8,137 bases of DNA from Candidatus Borrarchaeota archaeon (lineage in GTDB: Archaea > Asgardarchaeota > Sifarchaeia > Borrarchaeales > Borrarchaeaceae): the NCBI GenBank assembly GCA_016840645.1, contig JAEORY010000169.1, positions 1 to 8,137 of the forward strand. The letters are read 5' to 3'. The first letter of the stretch is position 1. The number at the start of each line of letters is the position of its first letter. Shown here piece by piece: positions 1-5,366 of the stretch. The notes under the pieces are model-generated. The model ran no database searches. It saw nothing but the letters and a program-made list of their open reading frames with translations, and was not told the origin of the DNA. A program made the position numbers and the translations under genes.

Positions 1-404
1 TTTTGGTAGTGTCACAGCTCAGACCATGTTATCAGCCGCATTTGGAGGGCTAATACGCACACTTGAAGTAAAGGTGCAGACTGCGATTAAAGTCGATAGG
101 TGGTTTCCTTCTACCAAAACCTGTTCACGCTGCGGGAATATCCGGGAAATAGGATTGGATGAACGAGTCTATGTCTGTCCAGTATGTGGGTTAGTGATGG
201 ACAGAGACCATAATTCAAGTGTTAACTTAGAATACGAAGGTTTAAAACAGCAAGTGGTACCTACGGGACGTAGGGATGTTAAGCCTGTGGAGACTGAATC
301 CTCTACTGTGGCATCGTTGGAATACTTAAATGGTATTCCCTATGTCACAGCAAGTTCGGTCGTCGAAGCAGGAAGCCTCACCGCTTTAGCGTGAGGTAGT
401 TCAC
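1..404 (+). mobile_element. Right end of an IS200/IS605-family element (partial)
   Basis: The window opens inside an IS200/IS605-type element. It holds the 3' part of tnpB, then a terminal imperfect palindrome (CCTCAC at 376-381 pairing with GTGAGG at 391-396), then TAGTTCAC at 397-404, which I take as the right terminus. A subterminal hairpin followed by a short cleavage motif, with no inverted repeats and no target duplication, is typical of this family, which moves as single-stranded DNA through a TnpA transposase. No tnpA is visible; it would lie to the left if the element has one. The exact terminus is inferred from the hairpin position and from a second copy of GTAGTTCAC in the same arrangement at 4955-4998. 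Confidence 0.8.
2..394 (+). CDS. tnpB: TnpB, RNA-guided nuclease of IS200/IS605 elements (C-terminal part)
   Basis: The frame is open from base 2, so this is the last 130 codons of a gene that begins left of the window; the ATG at 26 is internal. The segment shows the TnpB C-terminal signature. The stretch KVDRWFPSTKTCSRCG opens a zinc finger whose second knuckle is CPVC about 17 residues later. It is followed by MDRDHNSSVN, the RuvC-III motif that supplies a catalytic aspartate. Both zinc CxxC pairs and the DRDxN motif are intact, so nothing visible here disables the nuclease. The low-complexity tail (PTGRRDVKPVE to EAGSLTALA) is normal for archaeal TnpB, because it is also the template for the omega-RNA scaffold. 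TnpB cuts DNA guided by that RNA and helps the element persist at its donor site. Stop TGA is at 392-394, inside the terminal hairpin. Whether the N-terminal RuvC-I and II parts are intact cannot be seen. Confidence 0.9.
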   Translation, partial: FGSVTAQTMLSAAFGGLIRTLEVKVQTAIKVDRWFPSTKTCSRCGNIREIGLDERVYVCPVCGLVMDRDHNSSVNLEYEGLKQQVVPTGRRDVKPVETESSTVASLEYLNGIPYVTASSVVEAGSLTALA

Positions 405-420
405 ATTGAAGTCCTTTGGT
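230..420 (+). ncRNA. Probable omega-RNA (reRNA): scaffold plus guide
   Basis: In this family the 3' end of tnpB and the element's right end are transcribed as an omega-RNA. Its scaffold ends at the element border and its guide is the flanking DNA. Here the scaffold would end with the hairpin at 376-396 and TAGTTCAC at 397-404, and the guide would be about 16-20 nt from 405 on (ATTGAAGTCC...). The 5' boundary is not determinable by eye; 230 is a rough guess from usual scaffold lengths. The guide lies in the short leader of alaS. Confidence 0.5.
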
Positions 421-428
421 GGCTTGGA

Positions 429-3179
429 ATGGCGATATCGAAAGCAGAACTCAGGAAATTGTTCAAACGGGGGCATTATGAAGTTGAGATATTTCGAGAA
501 AAGGAATTTACACGAAAACAGTGCAATGTTTGTGGAAGTTTCTATTGGACACTAAATCCAGAAAAGAACTCATCATGTGGAGATACCCAATGCGTAGGGG
601 GCTATCAGTTTATTGGAGATAGTTTAAATGGCGGCTGGGATTTTCACGAAGCAATCGCTCGCTGGAATGACTTTTTTGAGCGACATGGTCATGCAAAAAT
701 ATCTGAATATCCAATAGTAGCTAGATGGAGAGATGATATTCCATTTACCATTGCTTCAATCGCCTGTTTTCAACCCTGGGTGGTTAATGGAACAGTAGAT
801 CCGCCAGCAAATCCACTCGTTATTCCACAACCCTGCTTAAGAACCATTGATATAGATAATATCGGACGTACTGGTCGTCATTTATCTTCTTTTATCATGG
901 GAGGACAACACGCCTTTAATTCAGACCATCTTAAAGGATATTGGATGGATCGTTGTATAGAACTAAATTTCAAATTTTTAACAGAAGAAATGCAAATCCC
1001 TCAAGAAGAACTCACATATAAAGAAGATGTTTGGGCAGGTGGAGGGAATTTCGGCCCCTGTTTGGAAGCGTTCTCAAAAGGACTTGAAATCGTTAATAAT
1101 GTTTTCATGCAGTACCAATTTACAAATGGTGCTCATAAACAACTTGATATCCGCGTTATAGATGTCGGATGGGGACTTGAACGTCTTGCATTCTTCACAC
1201 AAGGTTCCCCGACAATATATGAGGCTACATTTGGACCTGTGTTAGAGTTTGTGAAAAAAGAAGTGGGCATTTCCACAAATCAACAACTTCTAGGTAAATA
1301 TGTGATACTTGCAGGGCTATTAGATGTTGATGAAGTCAAAAATATCGATTCGGTTAGAAAGCATATTGCTCATCAACTGGAAGTTGACCCCGTAGAATTG
1401 GAGCGAGAAATAGCACCGCTCGAAGCAGTCTATGCAATTGTCGATCATATGAGAACTTTAGTTTTTGCAGTTGCAGATGGCGCTATCCCCAGCAACATTG
1501 GTGGAGGTTATAACCTTCGTACGCTTCTTAGAAGGGCAATAACTTTCAATAACCATTTTGATTTCAATTTAGATCTTATTGAGATGTGTCATAAACATAT
1601 AGAATACCTACAGAAAACTTATCGGCGTGTAAAAACCGCATCAGAAATAATTGATGAGCTCTTCAGTTTAGAAAAACAACGATACAATAAAACCATTGAA
1701 AGTGGACGTGCTTTAGTAAAACGTCACCTCAAAAAGAAGAAAAAAGTCGATCGTAAGATTCTAACAGAGTGGTACACAGCTAATGGAATTCTTCCTGAAA
1801 TAGTTTCTGAGGAAGCACAAAAATTAGGAACCACTGTGGACATCCCCGCAGATTTCTTCAAGGAATTTAGTGAAAAAAGGATTATAGACAAACCCAAACT
1901 AATTGAAGAGGGTCTTGAACAAAAAGTAAAAACTTTAGATGCCACAGATAGACTATATTACTCCGATGGTCCATACAAAACTGAATTTAATGCACGAATA
2001 CTGAAGATTATAGACGGCAACCAATTGGTACTTGACAAGACTATGTTTTACCCTACTAGCGGGGGACAATTGTTCGACACAGGAACCTTAGATAAGTTCA
2101 AAGTTATAGATGTATTAAACGTAGGGAAGGTGATAGTCCATAAGATTGATGCTATCATCCCTCAAGAGTATGAAGGACGAACAATACAAGGGCGTATTAA
2201 CTGGGGACGTCGAATTGAACTTATGAGACATCATACTGCCACACATATAATTAATGCGGCTGCAAGAACTCTTTTAGGATCTCACGTCTGGCAAGTGGGT
2301 GCTGAGAAGTCACCAGAAAGAGCAAGACTAGACATTTCACATTTTAAACCATTATCTGCCGATGAATTGAGAGAAATCGAGGCGAAGGCGAATTTTGCCG
2401 TTATGCAAAATAAACCGATTCATACAGAATGGAAATTAAGAAATGAAGCGGAACAAGAGTATGGCTTTACAATTTATCAAGGAGGAGCAGCAGGCGGAGG
2501 TAGGGAACTCAGGATTATCAAGATAGAAGACTGGGATGCTGAGGCGTGTGGAGGCCTTCACCTTAGTTTAACCGGCGAGGCTGGTGTAATCAAAATAATT
2601 AGTTCTGAACGAATCCAAGATGGGGTTGTCAGGCTAGAATTTACAGCAGGAGAAGCGGCAGTAAGATATATGCAACAAAGAGACCAACTACTTGAAAAAA
2701 CCGCTCAAATCCTTCGAGTACCAATAGATCAAGTACCAAGAACTGCTACTAAGTTCTTTGAAGAATGGAAAGAACGAGGAAAACTTATTGAAAAATTGAC
2801 AGATGAGTTAATTCTTGAAAAGATACCAAAACTCATCGAAAACGCCATTACCATTAATGACATTTCATTAGTGTTGGCCGAAATTCCAGGAACGCGAGAA
2901 GAACTAATAAAATTAAGTAAAAAAATTACAGAAGATAATCCATCGACTATAGCTATCCTTGCAAACAAAAACCAAAAGATCACTATAGTTGGATCATCAG
3001 GAAACAAAGTTCAATTTAACCTAATACCAATTGTAAAAGAAGCATCTGCTATAGTTGGAGGAGGGGCTGGAGGAAAAGAAAAAGAACGTTTAGTAATAGG
3101 AGGAGGTCCTGACATTTCTAAATTTGAAGAGATGTTGTCTAGACTTAAAAAACTTGTTATAGATGCACTTAAGAAGTAG
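429..3179 (+). CDS. alaS: Alanyl-tRNA synthetase, archaeal type
   Basis: This cytosolic class II synthetase attaches alanine to tRNA-Ala and hydrolyses mischarged Ser- or Gly-tRNA. Its 916 residues match the usual archaeal length. Domains in order: an N-terminal zinc motif specific to archaeal enzymes (C32, C35, C50, C55); the catalytic core, about 60-265, with motif 3 near DVGWGLERLAFF (245-256); helical tRNA-binding region, about 265-480, with the family block DGAIPSNIGGGYNLRTLLRR (350-369); the beta-barrel with FYPTSGGQ (540-547); the editing domain, with zinc ligands in HTATH (H602, H606) and CGGLH (C707, H711); and the C-Ala domain ending in the glycine-rich VGGGAGG (876-882). All key residues are present; CGGLH replaces the usual CGGTH. 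The ATG at 429 is the only start allowed, because the frame is closed by TAG at 387-389 and has no other start codon. A weak GGTGG ribosome site lies at 418-422. Only 24 nt separate the start from the transposon end, so no native promoter remains in view. Transcription probably comes from within or through the element. Confidence 0.97.
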   Translation: MAISKAELRKLFKRGHYEVEIFREKEFTRKQCNVCGSFYWTLNPEKNSSCGDTQCVGGYQFIGDSLNGGWDFHEAIARWNDFFERHGHAKISEYPIVARWRDDIPFTIASIACFQPWVVNGTVDPPANPLVIPQPCLRTIDIDNIGRTGRHLSSFIMGGQHAFNSDHLKGYWMDRCIELNFKFLTEEMQIPQEELTYKEDVWAGGGNFGPCLEAFSKGLEIVNNVFMQYQFTNGAHKQLDIRVIDVGWGLERLAFFTQGSPTIYEATFGPVLEFVKKEVGISTNQQLLGKYVILAGLLDVDEVKNIDSVRKHIAHQLEVDPVELEREIAPLEAVYAIVDHMRTLVFAVADGAIPSNIGGGYNLRTLLRRAITFNNHFDFNLDLIEMCHKHIEYLQKTYRRVKTASEIIDELFSLEKQRYNKTIESGRALVKRHLKKKKKVDRKILTEWYTANGILPEIVSEEAQKLGTTVDIPADFFKEFSEKRIIDKPKLIEEGLEQKVKTLDATDRLYYSDGPYKTEFNARILKIIDGNQLVLDKTMFYPTSGGQLFDTGTLDKFKVIDVLNVGKVIVHKIDAIIPQEYEGRTIQGRINWGRRIELMRHHTATHIINAAARTLLGSHVWQVGAEKSPERARLDISHFKPLSADELREIEAKANFAVMQNKPIHTEWKLRNEAEQEYGFTIYQGGAAGGGRELRIIKIEDWDAEACGGLHLSLTGEAGVIKIISSERIQDGVVRLEFTAGEAAVRYMQQRDQLLEKTAQILRVPIDQVPRTATKFFEEWKERGKLIEKLTDELILEKIPKLIENAITINDISLVLAEIPGTREELIKLSKKITEDNPSTIAILANKNQKITIVGSSGNKVQFNLIPIVKEASAIVGGGAGGKEKERLVIGGGPDISKFEEMLSRLKKLVIDALKK

Positions 3180-3181
3180 CG

Positions 3182-3186
3182 TTTTT
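3182..3186 (+). terminator. Possible T-tract terminator of alaS
   Basis: Five T residues follow the alaS stop codon by two bases. Archaeal RNA polymerase often stops at short T tracts without a hairpin, so this is a candidate 3' end, but a run of five is weak in AT-rich DNA. Confidence 0.3.
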
Positions 3187-3246
3187 AGATGAAAATAATA
3201 TCCTGTAAACCATTGGACTGAAAAATTAGGAATCATATAACTAATT

Positions 3247-3444
3247 TTGTGTTTGAGAACTGCAGGGAATCTTATAAGATATGTTAAAAGCGTTAAACAT
3301 TCACTGACTCTTATTTACAATCATGAAACTGAAAATGTTCTCAAGACAATAGCTAAAGATTGCGTAAAGGATTCAATCAAAGCAGTTAAGGCACTTTTGT
3401 TTACAAATTCTTGTCCTAGTTATAAACCATGTGGAGTTTATTAA
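3247..3444 (+). CDS. Doubtful small ORF, 65 codons, TTG start
   Basis: An open frame follows an in-frame TAA at 3238-3240. The only starts are TTG codons (3247 or 3253), with no clear ribosome binding site. The predicted protein has a lysine-rich helical middle (ENVLKTIAKDCVKDSIKAVK) and ends NSCPSYKPCGVY. Codon choice looks mildly gene-like, but I recognise no family and see no good promoter at the right distance. It may be a real small protein, a fragment of an older gene, or chance. Confidence 0.22.
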   Translation: MCLRTAGNLIRYVKSVKHSLTLIYNHETENVLKTIAKDCVKDSIKAVKALLFTNSCPSYKPCGVY

Positions 3445-3525
3445 AGATCGGGAAGAATTGAGGATTGTTATAAAATGTGGATTTTTATAAATAATCACAA
3501 GGTTCATTAATGACCTTTTCAATCA

Positions 3526-3533
3526 TTTATAAG
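3526..3533 (+). promoter_or_regulatory. Archaeal TATA box for the zinc-ribbon gene
   Basis: TTTATAAG fits the archaeal TATA consensus. A start of transcription about 25 bases downstream (near 3555) would give a leader of about 25 nt that still includes the ribosome binding site at 3569-3576. A second box, TTTATAAATAA at 3484-3494, is an alternative or additional promoter. Confidence 0.55.
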
Positions 3534-3568
3534 ACCAGATTTTTCTGAATAAATACTAGAAATTAGCA

Positions 3569-3576
3569 TGAGGATC
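3569..3576 (+). promoter_or_regulatory. Ribosome binding site deciding the start at 3581
   Basis: TGAGGATC is complementary to the end of archaeal 16S rRNA and lies four bases before ATG 3581. It selects this frame over the ATG at 3568, which opens an overlapping 64-codon frame with no site upstream and no zinc-finger pattern. Confidence 0.6.
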
Positions 3577-3580
3577 AAAA

Positions 3581-3856
3581 ATGACTTTGATTGCGAAACA
3601 CCTTCGTTGCGACGCACAAAAGATGTGTATACAGTGCAGCGATTACTTATGGAGTCCAGAAAAGAAAGGGGAACATGGTGCGATGAACATTTACTATTAT
3701 TGCCCCTTTTGCAAAATGGATATACTATGCGAGAGAGGTGTCGGAATGCGCTTCACACATGATCGGCAGGGGCAAATAGGCAAGATATATGTATGTGTAA
3801 AATGCGGAGGAAAACTAGTAGAGCGCATTTGGCCTTTTGGAAAGGATCTAGAATAG
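3581..3856 (+). CDS. Small zinc-ribbon protein, function unknown
   Basis: The 91-residue product holds eight cysteines, six of them in CxxC pairs: C16/C19 (CIQC), C41/C44 (CPFC) and C72/C75 (CVKC), plus C10 and C50. The pairs CPFC and CVKC, 27 residues apart and each at a likely beta turn, look like one zinc ribbon. The N-terminal pair may form half of a second site with C10 or a histidine. There is no signal peptide or membrane segment, so it is probably cytosolic. Zinc ribbons of this size in archaea often bind nucleic acid or partner proteins, but nothing here identifies the target. The gene has its own promoter and a good ribosome site, and ends in a strong hairpin, so it is probably transcribed alone. 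I do not recognise a named family. Confidence 0.75.
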   Translation: MTLIAKHLRCDAQKMCIQCSDYLWSPEKKGEHGAMNIYYYCPFCKMDILCERGVGMRFTHDRQGQIGKIYVCVKCGGKLVERIWPFGKDLE

Positions 3857-3872
3857 GATTTCCTATCTAGAT
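3846..3872 (+). terminator. Hairpin across the stop codon of the zinc-ribbon gene
   Basis: ATCTAG plus ATAGGA (3846-3858, one bulged A) pairs with TCCTAT plus CTAGAT (3861-3872), giving about 12 base pairs with a tiny loop. The TAG stop (3854-3856) lies in the left arm. It may mark or protect the mRNA 3' end. No long T tract follows directly, so it is not a classic intrinsic terminator. Confidence 0.4.
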
Positions 3873-4376
3873 AAATCTAATATCGAATAATTGTATCAAA
3901 GCCACGCTTAAACTATCTAATTTTTTAATGAGTCTAAGAATGAACTAGAACAACATTTAATACACCTTTTTTCGCTTAAGATGAACAAGGGCGCTGTATT
4001 TAAACTTTTTTTGAATAAAATGCGCCTGATCGCGAATAAAGTTAAGGAGTAGTAATCAATCAACGTATAAAGTGAGAATATATACATGATCATATCAATT
4101 TTTTACCCTGATTTATAAGAAGATATACAGAAAAATATATAAAGGACTTCGAACAACAAGGTTAATTGACGACCTCTCTTACACTTCACTTTTACGCGGA
4201 TCTTTGTATCCCACTTCCTTTTTCTAAAAGCATATACTGCTTTAAAGAAGATTAAAAGTAAGATGTTTTTTGAACTAACGATAAAACATTTCATATTCTC
4301 CAACTTTGTAAGAAGGAACATTTTTGAAGTATTAAAAAGTACTTTTTTTAAGATAAAAACAAAAAGGCGATTAACA
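3857..4376. other. Long AT-rich intergenic region
   Basis: I find no convincing gene in these 520 bases. They contain GGCGC (3990-3994) and GCGCC (4022-4026) flanking a U-rich stretch, and promoter-like boxes at 4112-4119 (TTTATAAG) and 4136-4144 (TATATAAAG). The in-frame extension of the next gene up to ATG 4263 is AT-rich and has no ribosome site. The boxes at 4112-4144 could start a leader of about 200 nt for the gene at 4377, or a separate non-coding RNA. The nearer box around 4330-4338 (TATTAAAAA) makes the long leader unnecessary. Confidence 0.5.
4112..4119 (+). promoter_or_regulatory. TATA-like box in the long spacer
   Basis: TTTATAAG is identical to the box at 3526-3533. A transcript from about 4143 would run through 230 bases without a supported ORF before the gene at 4377. 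The core is near-palindromic (CTTATAAAT on the other strand), so direction is uncertain. Confidence 0.3.
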
Positions 4377-4733
4377 ATGACTGCCAAGAAGTATTGTGTC
4401 ACTTTGAGGAACACAACATTCAAGAAAATCGACGAGATGTTAAAAAAGATGGGTTTCGTTGAATATGAAGAAATCTCGCGTGATGCAAGGGCTGAATACC
4501 ACTTCTATTGGAACGATAGACAATTACATTTAAGGATTTTCTCGCTTTCTGAATCAGAAGAAATATTTGGGATCAGAGCTCATACAGAACCTTCTATAAA
4601 AACTAACCCTCAATGGCATATGGAACGTTTGCTTGAACGACAAGCGGGTGATTTGCGAGAAAAATCATTTTATGGGTCAGGATGTAGAAAGTTCAAAGCT
4701 ATGTTGAAGCAGTATAGACGCTCTTATAAATAA
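4377..4733 (+). CDS. Hypothetical protein, 118 aa
   Basis: I chose ATG 4377 because AGGCGATT lies just upstream as a ribosome site and a TATA-like stretch (TATTAAAAA, about 4330-4338) sits some 45 bases before it. The frame stays open to ATG 4263, but that 38-residue extension is rich in Phe, Ile and Lys, as translated AT-rich spacer would be, and lacks a ribosome site. The product reads as a mixed alpha/beta soluble protein. An early amphipathic helix (about 13-25, TTFKKIDEMLKKM) is followed by strands around YHFYWNDRQLHLRIFSL and EEIFGIRAHTEP, then a basic helical tail (about 80-118) ending in KAMLKQYRRSYK. The basic tail could bind nucleic acid, which is only a guess. No catalytic motif, zinc motif or membrane segment is visible, and I do not recognise a family. 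The stop (TAA, 4731-4733) lies 20 bases from the 3' end of the opposing tRNA-Arg(CCU) gene, so the two are convergent. Confidence 0.65.
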   Translation: MTAKKYCVTLRNTTFKKIDEMLKKMGFVEYEEISRDARAEYHFYWNDRQLHLRIFSLSESEEIFGIRAHTEPSIKTNPQWHMERLLERQAGDLREKSFYGSGCRKFKAMLKQYRRSYK

Positions 4734-4770
4734 AATCTTAATTAAGTGGAAAATGGCGGGCCCGGTGGGA

Positions 4771-4799
4771 ATTTCAGAACTAAGCGCTTGCACAGTTCC
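4771..4799 (-). other. T-loop intron of tRNA-Arg(CCU), position 59/60
   Basis: This 29-nt intron sits in a textbook bulge-helix-bulge site: outer helix GUGGG/CCCAC (the T stem), central helix UUCA/UGAA of 4 bp, bulges AAG and AUU of 3 nt, and inner helix GAACU/AGUUC. Cutting after the second base of each bulge removes exactly this segment and restores T loop UUCAAAU. Confidence 0.88.
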
Positions 4800-4816
4800 T
4801 TTGAACCCACGATTTC

Positions 4817-4847
4817 CTAAGCAGCCATCGATTTGGTGGTTGCATTC
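4817..4847 (-). other. Variable-region intron of tRNA-Arg(CCU)
   Basis: This 31-nt intron interrupts the junction of the anticodon stem and variable loop. GAA is repeated at both borders, so four cut positions (42/43 to 45/46) give the same mature tRNA. The 45/46 option (removing 4814-4844) has a 4-bp central helix, CCUG with UAGG, and bulges AAU and AAA, followed by an inner stem based on GCA/UGC. Confidence 0.8.
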
Positions 4848-4954
4848 AGGCTTAGGAGGCCTGTGCCCTATCCTGGCTAGGCCACGGGCCCATATTCTAA
4901 GTTATGTTTTCACGATTCCACTAACAATTTGAAAGTTATTGCTTTGTGGTGCAA

Positions 4955-4998
4955 GTGAACTACTCCGCCCTTTCGGAAGGAGTCTTCTCGCCGCTATC
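4955..4998 (-). repeat. Solo IS605-type right-end hairpin
   Basis: On the minus strand GCGAGAAGACTCC leads into a hairpin (ACTCCTTCC, loop GAAA, GGGCGGAGT; 4961-4982) and then TAGTTCAC, ending at 4955. The same order, GAAG-CTC, hairpin, GAG, TAGTTCAC, forms the right end of the tnpB element at 371-404, although the stems differ in sequence. No tnpB or tnpA is near, and only about 20 bases separate it from the 3' end of tRNA-Arg(UCG). It is best read as a remnant of a related element or a minimal non-coding derivative. Confidence 0.6.
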
Positions 4999-5049
4999 AG
5001 ATAAAATCCTTTTCAAAAGTGGTGGGTCCGATGGGATTCGAACCCATGA

Positions 5050-5082
5050 CTCGAAACTTCTCCTCCGAATTGAGGGAGAGCA
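5050..5082 (-). other. Variable-loop intron of tRNA-Arg(UCG), position 46/47
   Basis: This 33-nt intron fits a bulge-helix-bulge site with central helix CGGA/UUCG (one G-U pair) and bulges AAU and AGU; the inner stem starts GCU/AGU. A one-base shift (47/48) gives the same mature RNA. It begins with UGC just after AAA, as in the equivalent intron of tRNA-Arg(CCU). Confidence 0.83.
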
Positions 5083-5099
5083 TTTCCGGCTTCGAAGGC

Positions 5100-5128
5100 T
5101 TACGCCCTAGACCAATTTTTGCCTAGGT
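5100..5128 (-). other. Anticodon-stem intron of tRNA-Arg(UCG), position 29/30
   Basis: This 29-nt intron splits the 5' strand of the anticodon stem as CCG|GC. The site has central helix GCGC/GCGU (4 bp), bulges CGA and AAG (3 nt each) and a perfect inner helix CCUAG/CUAGG. The outer helix is weak. Confidence 0.87.
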
Positions 5129-5244
5129 CGGCGCCTCATCCAGGCTAGGCCACGGACCCGTTGTTAAGGTGTTATTAAGATTAGTAATTTACAGAGGAAT
5201 CGTTGTCAGAAGTATAGTATCTACTGAGTTTTTAACTTTATCGG

Positions 5245-5311
5245 CAAAAAATCCTTTTCCGTACGCGAGAGTCACTCGCTGTTCTTTCGTTGCAAAATAA
5301 GATGAAAAAAA
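5245..5311 (-). terminator. Candidate 3' signals for the membrane-protein gene
   Basis: Downstream of the minus-strand gene ending at 5367 lie a T7 tract (minus strand, 5305-5311), a small hairpin (GCGAG 5265-5269 with CTCGC 5275-5279) and a T6 tract at about 5246-5251. Either T tract could end transcription. The stretch 5160-5244 only precedes tRNA-Arg(UCG) and holds weak AT-rich promoter-like sequence on the minus strand. Confidence 0.3.
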
Positions 5312-5366
5312 GGGTGTAAAGGAACTGTTTTTTTTGTATTGAATCACTAGACGTCAGAAAAGTACA

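Larger units (their letters stand above)
3180..3580. other. AT-rich intergenic region between alaS and the zinc-ribbon gene
   Basis: These 400 bases contain the alaS T tract, a doubtful 65-codon ORF (3247-3444) and two promoter-like boxes (TTTATAAATAA at 3484-3494 and TTTATAAG at 3526-3533) ahead of the gene at 3581. I see no RNA gene or transposon end here. Confidence 0.6.
4754..4891 (-). tRNA. tRNA-Arg (anticodon CCU) with two non-canonical introns
   Basis: Read on the minus strand, the acceptor arm GGGCCCG (from 4891) pairs perfectly with CGGGCCC, followed by discriminator G and an encoded CCA at 4754-4756. The D arm is GCCU...GGGC. The anticodon stem CAGGC/GCCUG closes loop CUCCUAA, giving anticodon CCU, which reads the arginine codon AGG. 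The gene is 138 nt long. Removing 31 nt from the variable region (4817-4847, up to 3 nt ambiguous) and 29 nt from the T loop (4771-4799) leaves a normal 78-nt tRNA with variable loop AAAUC and T arm GUGGG-UUCAAAU-CCCAC. There is no intron at the usual 37/38 site. Splicing needs the archaeal tRNA endonuclease, in a form that accepts relaxed sites. Confidence 0.93.
5020..5159 (-). tRNA. tRNA-Arg (anticodon UCG) with two non-canonical introns
   Basis: On the minus strand, acceptor GGGUCCG (from 5159) pairs with CGGACCC, then discriminator A and an encoded CCA at 5020-5022. The 140-nt gene becomes a regular 78-nt tRNA after removing 29 nt within the anticodon stem (5100-5128) and 33 nt from the variable loop (5050-5082). 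The mature anticodon arm is CCGGC-CUUCGAA-GCCGG with anticodon UCG, reading CGA and CGG. The variable loop is AAAUC and the T arm AUGGG-UUCGAAU-CCCAU. The D arm is nearly identical to that of tRNA-Arg(CCU) 128 bases downstream on the same strand, so the pair may be old duplicates or share identity elements for arginyl-tRNA synthetase. Before splicing the anticodon stem cannot form, so the gene is easy to misread. Confidence 0.93.

Noticed and set aside
1724..3007. Minus-strand frames at 1724-1945 and 2729-3007
   Set aside because: They are antisense to well-conserved parts of alaS.
4263..4376. Upstream start (ATG 4263) for the 118-aa protein
   Set aside because: The extension is low-complexity and AT-driven with no ribosome site, while ATG 4377 has one.
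4103..4423. Minus-strand hydrophobic frame of 106 codons
   Set aside because: It overlaps the start of the better supported gene at 4377, its composition is that of AT-rich spacer, and it has no ribosome site.
4848..4860. A canonical 37/38 intron in tRNA-Arg(CCU)
   Set aside because: The anticodon stem CAGGC/GCCUG already closes a 7-nt loop, so no intron is needed there; the extra sequence lies after the stem.
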